Below, piece after piece: positions 1-7,177 of a DNA stretch of 16,585 nt. The position numbers were made by a program, and so were the translations under genes. Origin of the DNA: Ruminococcaceae bacterium UBA2656 (lineage in GTDB: Bacteria > Bacillota > Clostridia > Oscillospirales > Acutalibacteraceae); NCBI GenBank assembly GCA_002359465.1, contig DENA01000036.1, positions 1 through 16,585 on the forward strand. The letters are read 5' to 3'. The notes under the pieces were generated by a model. The model was not told the origin of the DNA and made no database searches. It saw only the letters and a list, made by a program, of their open reading frames with translations. Numbering within the stretch: position 1 is the first letter of the stretch; the number at the start of each line of letters is the position of its first letter.

Positions 1-319
1 GTGAAAATTCGACGGTATTCGCCTGTGTGTAGCTGCCTTTTTTCAGCGCCCAGCTGATGTATCCGTTTCCAAAATTGTAGCCCTGCAGGGCAAGGCTGAT
101 GCCCTGAACGTCGTCCGGAGACTTGCATTTCGCGGCTCTCAGACAGCTTTCAAAGTATTTGATTCCGATGTTGATGGAATATTCCGGATCGGTGATTCCG
201 TTATGCCTTTGCGGGTACTCCGTATTCAGGGGACTCTCACTGCACTGCATTGGGTCATTGCCGGTCCCGCCGCTTTCGTTCTGCATAACGGCCATTACGA
301 GGGAAGTCCTGTAAGTCTT
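1..319 (-). pseudogene. Conjugation-module lysozyme-like domain, fragment
   Basis: The reverse strand reads an open segment after an in-frame TGA at 320-322, and it runs off the window edge. It contains the pattern LVMAVMQNESGG, then DPMQCSES, TDPEYSINIGIKYFE and, near the end, LALQGYNFGNGYISWA. These match the lysozyme-like (CD1108/CwlT, Tn916 Orf14-like) domain of secreted peptidoglycan hydrolases that open the wall for conjugation in Gram-positive ICEs. The catalytic-region glutamate is the E of QNESGG. The N-terminus (signal or membrane anchor) is missing: the stop codon sits about six residues before the domain, and the preceding frame belongs to a different conjugation protein. This looks like a deletion joint rather than a normal gene start. 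Because the gene continues past position 1, the state of its C-terminal NlpC/P60 half is unknown. The family assignment is good; the claim that it is broken is inferred from the missing N-terminus. Confidence 0.7.
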
Positions 320-889
320 TCAGAGATTTTGCGATCATCTCAATGAATACAGCACAGTGCATCAGGCTTTCCTTCGTCTTATGCATCCTGCGGACAATCA
401 CTTGAACATCGTTAAGATCCTCTTCCGCTTCGATAGCCTGCTGGATGCCGTTTCTGCCGTCTCCTTTACTGAGAACCGCAGGGCGGCAAGAAATTCACGG
501 CTGGTAGCCATTGATATCCTTACCTGGTCAAAAAATTCAATGTCCTTCTGATCAAGATCCCTCAGGGTGTCATTTGTTTCCCGCTCTTTCAGCTTTGCCA
601 GATAGTGCTTGTTGCTGTCATAGCTCTGAGAGGAATTCAGGCACAGGAAATCCACAGTACCGACATTTTCCAGCGTATCGGTCATTTTCGTGATCCTGCT
701 ACTTATGTTGATCGAAGACAGGACATTCAGGTTGACAGGCGTAATCATAATGAAGCACAGCCGTTCTCCGGAGGAAACAGCGAGGCAGCTGTCCTCAATG
801 GCAGCCGCCCCGATTAAATCCTGTACGCTTTTTCTTTTCTTTTGATTTTTGTCGGTTGCTTTTCTCAAGGCCGGTCCTCCTTCTCCCAA
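255..889 (-). pseudogene. Frameshifted ICE conjugation protein encoded next to a PrgI-like gene
   Basis: One frame is open from 889 to 398 (163 residues, beginning MGEGGPALRKATDKNQKKRK). It carries KKRKSVQDLIGAAAIED near the N-terminus, a pattern I associate with the roughly 200-residue protein encoded just after the VirB3/PrgI-like gene in many clostridial ICEs. Its normal-looking sequence ends near ALRFSVKET (about position 455). A neighbouring reverse frame then continues convincingly as AIEAEEDLNDVQVIVRRMHK and FIEMIAKSLKDLQDF before stopping at 255. The simplest reading is one gene with a frameshift around 440-460 whose tail has been joined to the lysozyme-domain fragment; the VirB4 ATPase gene usually found next is absent. 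The start overlaps the upstream small membrane-protein gene by 25 bases, as in intact modules. The exact function of the family is unknown to me beyond its place in the conjugation operon. Confidence 0.5.
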
Positions 890-1137
890 TAAAAAACAAG
901 CTGCTGCGTAATGAAATACCTACAGAGCTTGTTCAAATATTTGAATATGGAAATGTCGTCGAAGGTGACGGTCATGAATGCATAGAAAGCGGTTATGGCC
1001 AACGGAACAAGGCTGCGCGTCAGCGGGTACAGGATTAAAGAAAAAACGCCGGCCAACCCGAAGATGCAGATATCGCGGAGTTCCCAAAGGCCCAGCAAAG
1101 GCGGCGCCTCCATGTTCGATGGATAGTAATACTTCAT
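865..1137 (-). CDS. Small VirB3/PrgI-like conjugation membrane protein
   Basis: A 90-residue protein starting MKYYYPSNMEAPPLLGLWEL. It has two hydrophobic stretches, about residues 24-38 (ICIFGLAGVFSLILY) and 46-57 (LAITAFYAFMTV), and a further C-terminal segment ending in QQLVFYWEKEDRP. The opening YYPSNM-AP and the two-helix layout match the short VirB3/PrgI-type inner-membrane component of type IV secretion in Gram-positive ICEs. Such proteins normally sit just before the VirB4 ATPase gene. Here the next gene overlaps its end and is frameshifted, and the gene upstream is a helicase splinter, so this reading frame is probably an intact survivor in a dead module. The ribosome site before the ATG is weak (GGGGT about ten bases upstream). 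Confidence 0.55.
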   Translation of the reverse strand: MKYYYPSNMEAPPLLGLWELRDICIFGLAGVFSLILYPLTRSLVPLAITAFYAFMTVTFDDISIFKYLNKLCRYFITQQLVFYWEKEDRP

Positions 1138-1173
1138 AGGTATAGGTTTTACCCCATCCTACTTTATGAGGAA

Positions 1174-1400
1174 TCAGCGCATTTCCGCTTTGCGAATACG
1201 GGCAACCGCATTCTTTTGATGTGCCTGCAATGTAATTTCCGGATTCATCCCGGGGAACGTGAGATAAGAGCCGTCATATTTCCGAATACGTGTGTTGTTA
1301 TAGATCTGATTGTATTTCCATACAAGCCGCTTCCGGCGCTGTCCCATCCGGGATATCCGGTACTGACTGACCCATGCCATACCAAACACAAAGCCTTTCT
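1174..1400 (-). pseudogene. Splinter of the large ICE SNF2-helicase/DNA-methylase protein
   Basis: The reverse frame reads RRKRLVWKYNQIYNNTR, then KYDGSYLTFPGMNPEITLQ and HQKNAVARI. YN...NNxR-x-YDGS-x-LTFPGMNPEI-L-x-HQKNAVARI is the highly conserved stretch just before the Walker A region of the giant helicase/Eco57I-like methylase proteins (about 2000 residues or more) carried by Tn1549-like and related conjugative elements. In intact proteins ARI leads into an LYGGNTLLAH-VGAGKT segment. Here the match stops at ARI and the frame reads RKAEMR then stop, so only about 70 of some 2000 residues remain. No intact start fits this frame. It is a deletion relic of the same element as the neighbouring conjugation genes. 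Confidence 0.65.
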
Positions 1401-1516
1401 TTATCAGAAAGGCCTTCCCATTGGGCCGGTTCATCCTTGTAAGGTTCCGGATAGCTTTTTGGAATCTCAATTTCTGCGGTTTGCTCTAAAATTGTCTTTC
1501 GCTTTGCTCCAAACAT
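1298..1516 (-). CDS. Short hypothetical protein, probable relic
   Basis: A 72-residue reading frame beginning MFGAKRKTILEQTAEIEIPK with a good ribosome site (AGGAGTG at 1525-1531) and ending at 1298. The first 50 or so residues look protein-like, rich in K, E and P. From about residue 48 the reverse +1 frame encodes the recognisable helicase/methylase splinter instead, so the C-terminal third of this frame is probably out of frame. The 5' end of some element gene may have been fused to the helicase fragment, with a frameshift near 1390. I do not recognise the N-terminal part. It begins only 15 bases past the terminator T-run of the surface-protein gene, so it has little room for its own promoter. 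Confidence 0.3.
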   Translation of the reverse strand: MFGAKRKTILEQTAEIEIPKSYPEPYKDEPAQWEGLSDKERLCVWYGMGQSVPDIPDGTAPEAACMEIQSDL

Positions 1517-1530
1517 AGTTGGTCACTCCT

Positions 1531-1572
1531 AAAAAAGATTGGCATCGGCTCAAGTGAACTTGAGCCGATGCC
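1531..1572 (-). terminator. Rho-independent terminator of the surface-protein gene
   Basis: A perfect 14-bp stem (1541-1554 with 1559-1572) and a TGAA/TTCA loop. On the minus strand it is followed by TCTTTTTT (1531-1538). It lies 48 bases past the stop codon of the surface-protein gene, which is read in this direction. Confidence 0.9.
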
Positions 1573-1619
1573 TTGCAGATATAACGAATTCTATTCAAAT
1601 GAGTATAATATAAAAATCC

Positions 1620-4607
1620 TTACCCCACTGTGGCAACAAAAATTCTTGTACCATTTACATAAATTCCGGCTGATGAACCTGCTGTACCGGTGGATGTAAT
1701 TTTATAGAAATAATTATCGCTGGATTTGCCGGTATAAGCGAGATGGAAAGTCGGAGACCCGACAGTAACAGCCGGAGTCGCTGCTGAGGTAATCTTGAAG
1801 GTGTAGGAACCACGCACGGTCAAATCCGCCGTCGTATCGCTTGTGAAAGAATTCCCTTTGACTGTGGCAACAAAAATTCTTGTACCATTTACATAGATTC
1901 CGGCCGCTGAGTCCGCCGCGCCTGCGGACGTAATTTTATAAAAATAATCATTGCCGGATCTGCCGGTATAAGCGAGATGGAAAGTCGGAGATCCGACAGT
2001 AACAGCCGGAGCCGCTGCCGAGGTAATCTTAAAGGTGTAGGAACCATTCACGGCTAAATCCATCGTGGTATCGCTCGTGAAAGCGACTCCTTTTACCGTA
2101 GCGACAAAGATTTTGTTCCCGTTCAGGTATATGCCTGTCGCGGAACCGACAGAGCCGACTGCGGAAAGCCTGTAGAAGTACTCATTGCCGTTCTGAGAAA
2201 CCGGCGCCACCGTAAACACACCGCTTGTCCCTGCTACAACGGAAGGTGTGGCCGATGCAGTCACTTTCATAATGTAGCTTTCACCCTTACCGACAGAGAG
2301 GGCGGCGTTTGTGTCGGAAACTGCGGTCTGAGTAGCAACGGCGGTAATGTCGCATGTGGCTATGCCATAGTCATCCATTTCATAACCGTCCTCGTCATAC
2401 AGGACCGCGGTTAGAGTTGCTTTGTTTTCCGACGCGAAAACCGGGTCAATGCTTTTTACTGTTACAGTTGCAGAAGCGCCGGAAGAAGTGAGCTCAAAGA
2501 TGTCGCTGGTGCCTCCGTCAAGCTCCCAGACAACACTGGCACCAGCAGGAATGGAGGTGCCAATTGGATAGGCGGCCGCGGTGAATGTCTCCGAACAGCC
2601 CTTGGCAATGCTGGAAGAGTCTTTATTGATTGCAAGCCCGGCAAAAGAAAGGGATCCAATTTTAAAAGTATCGATCGAGGTGCCTGTGCTTTTTGCAAGT
2701 GTAAATCCAAAGGTATTGAAATCATCTGTGTCGACTGCATCTGAAGCGGCCTTAAAGACTGTGGTCCCGACCGCAAAGGTTTTGTCGGTCAGCTTCAGTG
2801 TGACACCGGAAGCACTGCCGGATACATAAAGATTTCCGGCTGCGATCCCTATTGTACCGTCCCCGTCAATCGTATCTGCCGTAACCATACCATCAAATGT
2901 CACGATGGTGTCGGAATCCAGGGAAACGGTTTTAACCGTAACGGGGCCGCTGACGGTTGCGTTTGTGTCTTCACACTGGGTATAAATCATTCCGTTTTTC
3001 GCATTGGCGGGAGCGGGAATTTTCCCAATGAAGGCTTCGTTGTCATCACCGGCATATAAAGTTGTTTCACGGAAATCGAGGTCTATGGAATTTACGCTGA
3101 TGCTATCGCCGGATAATGTGATGGAGCCGTCCGCGCCCGATTTTATGCCTGCGCAGGTAATTGGGGATTGCTTAGAGGCCATAAAGATATCCTGAGCAGT
3201 AATCTTACCCGTAACAACCGGGGTATCAGGATCATTCGCGTTAATTGTGACTGTACCGTTGGCAAGGATTGTACCGGTTTTGCCTGCATTTACGGTCACG
3301 TTGCTGTCCGAATCAAGTGTTACATCTGTAACATCAATATTTCCGGCCTCCCCGCCCCTTATAAGGACTGCGTCTCCGTCCGGCAAGGTCGGTGCCCCGC
3401 TTGTTTTAATATTGCCGACTGTACCGTCCGTTATCTCCACGGTACCGCTTTCTATATCGACGGAACCGACTTTCCCGCCGTCAATTTGAAGATCTCCGAC
3501 ATTGCCGGAAATTTTCTGTACATTGGTGCTCTCCCCGACACTCACACGTGTTGTGCCCTGCGGGAATACTATTTCGCTGTCTGTAACATTGCCTGTTCCG
3601 GGATTTGCGTCGCCGGTCAGCATGGTTTTTCCGTCTGTTCTCTTAATGGTAAAAACCTTGCTGTCAGGCAATAAGGTCGCCGCGTCGGCTTTCTTTTCAA
3701 TCTTTGTTTTCAGGGTGTACGAGTCATCGGAATTGGTCGATGCCTTGTAGGTGGAACCGTCCGCAACCAGCTTCTTCACCGTGATACTCACGTTCATGGT
3801 ACCGGCATCCTGCGTGTACCGGCTCGTTTCAGCAGATAAAGTCCTGCCCACGGTTGCGGTCGGGAACCGGCTAAATTCAGAAGTCGTGTTTGCGACCGGA
3901 ATATGTATGTCGTTACCCGTTTTGCTGAAGCTGTAGGCGTTTTTATCCGTAATACCGGTGGTTGCCGCGGTTAAGTCGGCGGCTTCATAAATAGCCAGTG
4001 CCGAATTGGCGCTTGGTTTTGCTTTATAAATTCCTAAAGCTTTTGAATAGTTGGCGGTCTGAGCAAAGGTTTCAAAATCAGAGAAACCCGTACCGGGTTC
4101 TTTGGCTGAAAAGCCTGAATCGTATTCACCAAAAACGATCTGATCCTTGTCATAGACATATACGGTAAGGTTGTTTCTCGCTTTTACCGTGTAATCATTT
4201 CCGTCTTCGTCAGTGTAGCTGCCCTCATAAAGAACGGAAATCACTTCTTTACCGGAAACCGAACTGGTCTTCAGCCTTAGTGTCGCCACATCGGTGGAAC
4301 TGTCTACCTTCAACGAAACAAGACTGTCGCCGGAAACATGGGCGATAGCGCTGATCTTCTCATCGCTCACTCCCTTGTGGTCCGCGGTCTCAAAAAGGAA
4401 ATCGCTTCCCCTGTCGAGCAGAAAATCTGTAAGGTTAGCGGCATTTCCCGTGCCGCCGTTGACAAGATAAATTGTGTCCTGATTCGTTGCGCCGATTACG
4501 CCGGTCAATGACTTTGTAGCCGCCGCGGCAGCGACGGATGAAAAGCTGCCTATAATCAGCACGGAAGAAAGTATTAAAGAAAGAACTTTTGATTTAAATT
4601 TATTCAT
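1620..4607 (-). CDS. Secreted beta-rich surface protein with C-terminal 78-residue repeats
   Basis: A 995-residue exported protein. It has a classical signal peptide (MNKFKSK, hydrophobic LSLILSSVLIIGSF, probable cleavage near VAAAAA). Residues about 30-330 are a mixed region. Residues about 365-470 are rich in short glycine-turn strands (GNVGDLQIDGGKVGSVDIES, GTVEITDGTVGNIKTSG), the look of a right-handed beta-helix or stacked-strand adhesin. Then follow an Ig-like stretch (about 670-755) and three C-terminal repeats ending in FVAT. I see no LPXTG signal, S-layer homology domain or dockerin, so anchoring may depend on the repeats. Start: ATG with AGGAGGAT (4615-4622) seven bases upstream. 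It lies 124 bases downstream of the anti-sigma gene on the same strand and ends at a strong terminator. Its position suggests it is the main target or partner of the ECF sigma system. No enzymatic motif was recognised. Adhesin or carbohydrate-binding roles are inference. Confidence 0.8.
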   Translation of the reverse strand: MNKFKSKVLSLILSSVLIIGSFSSVAAAAATKSLTGVIGATNQDTIYLVNGGTGNAANLTDFLLDRGSDFLFETADHKGVSDEKISAIAHVSGDSLVSLKVDSSTDVATLRLKTSSVSGKEVISVLYEGSYTDEDGNDYTVKARNNLTVYVYDKDQIVFGEYDSGFSAKEPGTGFSDFETFAQTANYSKALGIYKAKPSANSALAIYEAADLTAATTGITDKNAYSFSKTGNDIHIPVANTTSEFSRFPTATVGRTLSAETSRYTQDAGTMNVSITVKKLVADGSTYKASTNSDDSYTLKTKIEKKADAATLLPDSKVFTIKRTDGKTMLTGDANPGTGNVTDSEIVFPQGTTRVSVGESTNVQKISGNVGDLQIDGGKVGSVDIESGTVEITDGTVGNIKTSGAPTLPDGDAVLIRGGEAGNIDVTDVTLDSDSNVTVNAGKTGTILANGTVTINANDPDTPVVTGKITAQDIFMASKQSPITCAGIKSGADGSITLSGDSISVNSIDLDFRETTLYAGDDNEAFIGKIPAPANAKNGMIYTQCEDTNATVSGPVTVKTVSLDSDTIVTFDGMVTADTIDGDGTIGIAAGNLYVSGSASGVTLKLTDKTFAVGTTVFKAASDAVDTDDFNTFGFTLAKSTGTSIDTFKIGSLSFAGLAINKDSSSIAKGCSETFTAAAYPIGTSIPAGASVVWELDGGTSDIFELTSSGASATVTVKSIDPVFASENKATLTAVLYDEDGYEMDDYGIATCDITAVATQTAVSDTNAALSVGKGESYIMKVTASATPSVVAGTSGVFTVAPVSQNGNEYFYRLSAVGSVGSATGIYLNGNKIFVATVKGVAFTSDTTMDLAVNGSYTFKITSAAAPAVTVGSPTFHLAYTGRSGNDYFYKITSAGAADSAAGIYVNGTRIFVATVKGNSFTSDTTADLTVRGSYTFKITSAATPAVTVGSPTFHLAYTGKSSDNYFYKITSTGTAGSSAGIYVNGTRIFVATVG
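1629..2339 (-). repeat. Three C-terminal protein repeats (about 78-81 residues each)
   Basis: The second (1863-2096) and third (1629-1862) copies are exactly 234 bases, or 78 codons, apart and nearly identical. Both contain GSYTFKITSAA, AVTVGSPTFHLAYTG, AGIYVNGTRIFVAT. The first copy (about 2097-2339) is more diverged (GESYIMKVTASATPS, GIYLNGNKIFVAT) and about 81 residues long. The last copy ends two residues before the stop. I have the impression of similar SDTT...YFYKIT...GIY(V/L)NG...VATVG units at the C-termini of other clostridial surface proteins, but cannot name a registered domain. Confidence 0.85.
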
Positions 4608-4731
4608 TCTGCAAATCCTCCTGATTAAGTTGTGTTTTACAAATTCAGCAATGAAAGCGGGTCGTTTTTTCAGCAGTCTGGATGCCTCAGTTGTATTCTG
4701 TCAATTTATTCGGCACAGAAATACGGCTTCA

Positions 4732-5733
4732 TTATCGTTTTGTCTGACTGGAAGAGCCGGAAGATGAACTGCTGGCGGCTTTGCTGGAAGCAGTGCGCGA
4801 TTCTTCTTTTTGCGGGTCAGCGGAGGAATTAGAAACATTTTCTTTTCCAGATTCAGCAGAAAGAGAGGAATTCTTACCGTTTGTTTCACCGGTCGAGCCC
4901 TGTGAATTTTGGTTATTTGCTGTGCCGGATGAATTTGGCGTATCTTTACTAACCGTTTCCTTGGAATCATTGCTGTTATCCACAGGAGTCGTGTCGTCTT
5001 CGTTTGGATTCGCTGACTTTTTTAATTCGTCGATCTTTTTCATAATATCCTTTGCTTCGACATCTTTATATTCGGACACGGTAACGGAAGGATCAAGTGC
5101 CTGCAGCTTTTGTATCAAGCTCAGTTTACCCGGAGTTATGTCCAGCTTTTGGGCTTCCTCACGTTTTTCCAGGGAAATATGATCTTTGGTGATTATAGCA
5201 GTCTTACCCTCTGATTTTATTGCCATTTCTGCACCCTGTGCCGCGGTGTTTTCCATTTCGATTGCTTTTGAGGTATTGTCGGTTTCAGAGATCAACAAAA
5301 TGATCGTTGAACCGTCTTGTGCGACATAGCCTTTCTGCGCTGCCGATTTGACTAAAGTATGGACGGCACTTTTGACATCGGCATCCATGATGTTGTGTCC
5401 GTTAAGAATTGTTGTACCTCCGCTGCCAAAGGCGGTTGCGGAAATAACTCTTCCAAAGCCGTTTACACCCAGCTCAACACTGGGGTTAATATCAAGATTT
5501 AAATAAGAAACCGGAGTTTTATAGTAAGCAACCGTAGTAACAGACATTGCACACACAAAAACAACGGTACAGGCCGCTATAAGCGCTTTTTGCCTCACAG
5601 AACATTTAAACCTGCTCTGCGTCACAGTTGGCGTTATGCTTAAACTTGCAACAAGGTAATCCTTTGTTTTTCTTTTAAGATCCTCTTTGGCATGGATATG
5701 ACTTATAGCGGCCCTAAAAATAGTTCCCATCAT
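4732..5733 (-). CDS. RsgI-like membrane anti-sigma factor
   Basis: About 333 residues. The cytoplasmic N-terminus (about 1-50, with HIHAKEDLKRKTKDYL) is followed by one membrane helix (about 51-72, ALIAACTVVFVCAMSVTTVA). An extracellular domain then opens with the RsgI-family signature YLNLDINPSVELGVNGFGRV and continues to about residue 240. The last 90 residues are a Ser/Thr/Asn/Glu-rich, probably disordered tail ending GSSSQTKR. RsgI-type proteins hold a sigma factor through the N-terminus and sense an extracellular signal with the C-terminal part. No carbohydrate-binding module is seen here, only the low-complexity tail. The start overlaps the sigma gene end by about 20 bases, so translation is probably coupled. 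A TTG at 5736 is possible, but GAGAGG (5739-5744) is better spaced for the ATGs at 5733 or 5730. The family is secure; which sigma it binds is inferred from the overlap. Confidence 0.85.
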   Translation of the reverse strand: MMGTIFRAAISHIHAKEDLKRKTKDYLVASLSITPTVTQSRFKCSVRQKALIAACTVVFVCAMSVTTVAYYKTPVSYLNLDINPSVELGVNGFGRVISATAFGSGGTTILNGHNIMDADVKSAVHTLVKSAAQKGYVAQDGSTIILLISETDNTSKAIEMENTAAQGAEMAIKSEGKTAIITKDHISLEKREEAQKLDITPGKLSLIQKLQALDPSVTVSEYKDVEAKDIMKKIDELKKSANPNEDDTTPVDNSNDSKETVSKDTPNSSGTANNQNSQGSTGETNGKNSSLSAESGKENVSNSSADPQKEESRTASSKAASSSSSGSSSQTKR

Positions 5734-6214
5734 CAAAACCTCTCAATTTGTTCTTTAAAATTGCTTTTGCCCTCCGAAGATGTGTGTGAATTGTATTTTG
5801 ATTTCTTCCAAGAATAGTTGCAATTTCAGGAACTGAATAGTCCTCAAAGTAGAAGAGATAAATTACATTTCTATATTTTTGCGGAAGTGCCAGCACTTCG
5901 CGCAACACACCCTCTTCAGATTTATCTTCTATTGGGATTTCTAAGTCGTCGATGGAACAAGTATTTTTACGGAAAAAGCTTTTGTGGAAATCTTTGCATT
6001 CATTTATGGTAACTCTGCAGAGCCATGCCTTTTTGTGCGTATCATTTTTAAACGGTTTTTTATACTGCAATAATTTTAAAAAGACATTCTGAAATATGTC
6101 TTCCACATCTGCTTCACTCTTAAGATACATAAAGCATATCCTTCGAACCATATCGGAATATTTGTCGAGAGCTTCTGTCACAACATCGTTGGTACCGGAC
6201 GATGTTTTTCCCAT
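5714..6214 (-). CDS. ECF-type RNA polymerase sigma factor
   Basis: 166 residues, the normal size for an ECF sigma factor. Region 2 is at about 13-80 (DKYSDMVRRICFMYLKSEAD, then VEDIFQNVFLKLLQ and HKKAWLCRVTINECKD). A short linker follows, then region 4 at about 106-158 (LPQKYRNVIYLFYFEDYSVP, then EIATILGRNQNTIHTHLRRA, the promoter-binding helix-turn-helix). Start: ATG at 6214 preceded by GAGGGGGG eight bases upstream. An open frame extends to 6325, but that part lacks a ribosome site and looks non-coding. The stop lies inside the anti-sigma gene, the typical sigma/anti-sigma overlap. The cassette order sigma, anti-sigma, surface protein suggests that the system controls a surface structure and probably its own expression. 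Confidence 0.9.
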   Translation of the reverse strand: MGKTSSGTNDVVTEALDKYSDMVRRICFMYLKSEADVEDIFQNVFLKLLQYKKPFKNDTHKKAWLCRVTINECKDFHKSFFRKNTCSIDDLEIPIEDKSEEGVLREVLALPQKYRNVIYLFYFEDYSVPEIATILGRNQNTIHTHLRRAKAILKNKLRGFDDGNYF

Positions 6215-6237
6215 TTCATTTCCCCCCCTCAATAATA

Positions 6238-6266
6238 CAAACGATTGAAATTGACAAAAACTTTCA
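6238..6266 (-). promoter_or_regulatory. Possible ECF-type promoter before the sigma gene
   Basis: On the minus strand TGAAAG (6261-6266) is followed after 17 bases by CGTTTG (6238-6243), about 24 bases before the sigma gene ATG. This resembles the TGAAAC/CGT pattern of ECF promoters and would allow autoregulation. The match is partial and the start site would leave a very short leader, so this is only a candidate. Confidence 0.25.
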
Positions 6267-6346
6267 AAATTCGGGAAATAAATATGAATGGAATTCCAGT
6301 TTATAAAGAAATCCAGTAAATTCATTCCAGTGCATTTATACTTATT

Positions 6347-6496
6347 TTACTGTTCGTTCCACTCCAGCCACAACCGCCAATATTTACCATGCGACAAAAC
6401 ATCTTCAGAATTCCCCCTATGTTCTACACCATTGTTTGATTCGTTAGCTCTTTTTGTCAGGACATTCGTAAATTCAGCGGGGCTTGAATATACCAT
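6347..6496 (-). CDS. Possible 49-residue protein or relic
   Basis: A short reverse-strand frame from ATG at 6496 to TAA at 6347. It begins MVYSSPAEFTNVLTKRANES and ends GKYWRLWLEWNEQ. The composition looks coding (few rare residues, an amphipathic aromatic C-terminus), but there is no clear ribosome site and I recognise no family. It fills part of the gap between the ECF sigma gene and the integrase relic, in the same direction as the sigma gene. It may be the broken end of an element gene or chance. Confidence 0.2.
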   Translation of the reverse strand: MVYSSPAEFTNVLTKRANESNNGVEHRGNSEDVLSHGKYWRLWLEWNEQ

Positions 6497-6589
6497 CAGG
6501 CGGAAAAGGCCGTGTTTCTTTCACAGAGGATGGATGCGGACGGTCTGATACACCGCTATGAGATTACGCGTTTTTTGATATACTGGACC

Positions 6590-7089
6590 ATCTTCCCGAA
6601 ACCTGATACAAAAAATCATAAATCACGCTGTGTAAAAGCACCAGTTGAAATAATGGAAGAGTTTAAAATTGCTAGGTCAAATGCAAATAGCAAATATGTT
6701 TTCTGCCAAATCAATGGTGAAATGCATACCATCATCATTTAGAAGTGCATGGAATAGCTATTTATGCAAGTTAAACTATCAATATGGGATTCATGACGAT
6801 AATATAGCCAACATATATAATTCTAATGGAATTCCATTTACTATTGATAAAATAACACCGCACATGCTCAGACATACTTATGCAACGTTGTTATATTCAA
6901 GTGACGTTGATGTACTTACTGCATCCCAGCTTTTAGGGCATTCAGATATTAATACAACACTTAAAATATATACACATCTAACATCTAGAAGAAATGAAAT
7001 TTGATAAATCTATTGACAAATTTGATGATTATGTTAGTAGAATGTACTCTAAAATCAAAGAACCTATGGTATCTGCATTCGGGACGTAG
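6590..7089 (+). pseudogene. Tyrosine recombinase (integrase), truncated and frameshifted
   Basis: Three reading frames together give the C-terminal catalytic half of a phage/ICE integrase: TKNHKSRCVKAPVEIMEEF and KYVFCQINGEMHT; then, after a frameshift near 6730, SSFRSAWNSYLCKLNYQYG, TPHMLRHTYATLL (HxxR box), LGHSDINTTLKIYTH (second His and catalytic Tyr); then, after another frameshift near 7000, KFDKSIDKFDDYVSRMYSK ending VSAFGT and stop. The N-terminal arm-binding domain and the first catalytic Arg region are missing, so it cannot be active. The final codons TTC GGG ACG TAG are themselves part of the tRNA-Pro-derived attachment sequence. This overlap is known for integrases that insert at tRNA 3' ends. 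It marks the right boundary of the mobile element. Confidence 0.85.
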
Positions 7090-7122
7090 AGGCCGCTGGT
7101 GCGAATCCAGTCACCTCGACCA
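7078..7122 (+). other. Attachment site: 3' half of tRNA-Pro(CGG)
   Basis: The sequence from TTCGGGA (anticodon loop, CGG) runs through CGTAG (3' anticodon stem), AGGCC (variable region), CTGG/CCAG (T stem) and CACCTCGACCA (acceptor strand with encoded CCA). It is the 3' half of a tRNA-Pro without its 5' half. The preceding CTGCA pairs only imperfectly with CGTAG, so identity with the tRNA probably begins at the anticodon loop. The T loop reads TGCGAAT instead of the usual TTCGAAT, which is tolerable in a non-functional copy. An intact tRNA-Pro gene is expected at the other, left, end of the element outside this window. Confidence 0.85.
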
Positions 7123-7126
7123 TAGA

Positions 7127-7160
7127 AAAGACCGTCGATTTTTGTCGACGGTCTTTCTTT
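7127..7160 (+). terminator. Strong hairpin terminator, probably of the original tRNA-Pro gene
   Basis: A perfect 12-bp stem (7127-7138 with 7145-7156), loop TTTTTG, followed by CTTT. It begins five bases after the CCA end of the tRNA fragment. This is what remains downstream of a tRNA gene when an element integrates into its 3' end. Confidence 0.85.
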
Positions 7161-7177
7161 GTGCCTGTATTCATGCG

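Noticed and set aside
3168..3674. A 168-codon plus-strand frame inside the surface-protein gene
   Set aside because: It is antisense to a well-supported gene with signal peptide and repeats, has no ribosome site and resembles no family.
6215..6325. N-terminal extension of the first ECF sigma factor
   Set aside because: It would add 37 residues without family resemblance. The ATG at 6214 has a strong ribosome site and gives a normal ECF length.
7078..7122. A functional tRNA-Pro gene
   Set aside because: No acceptor 5' strand, D arm or complete anticodon stem precedes it, and the T loop lacks a conserved base. It is a 3' fragment.
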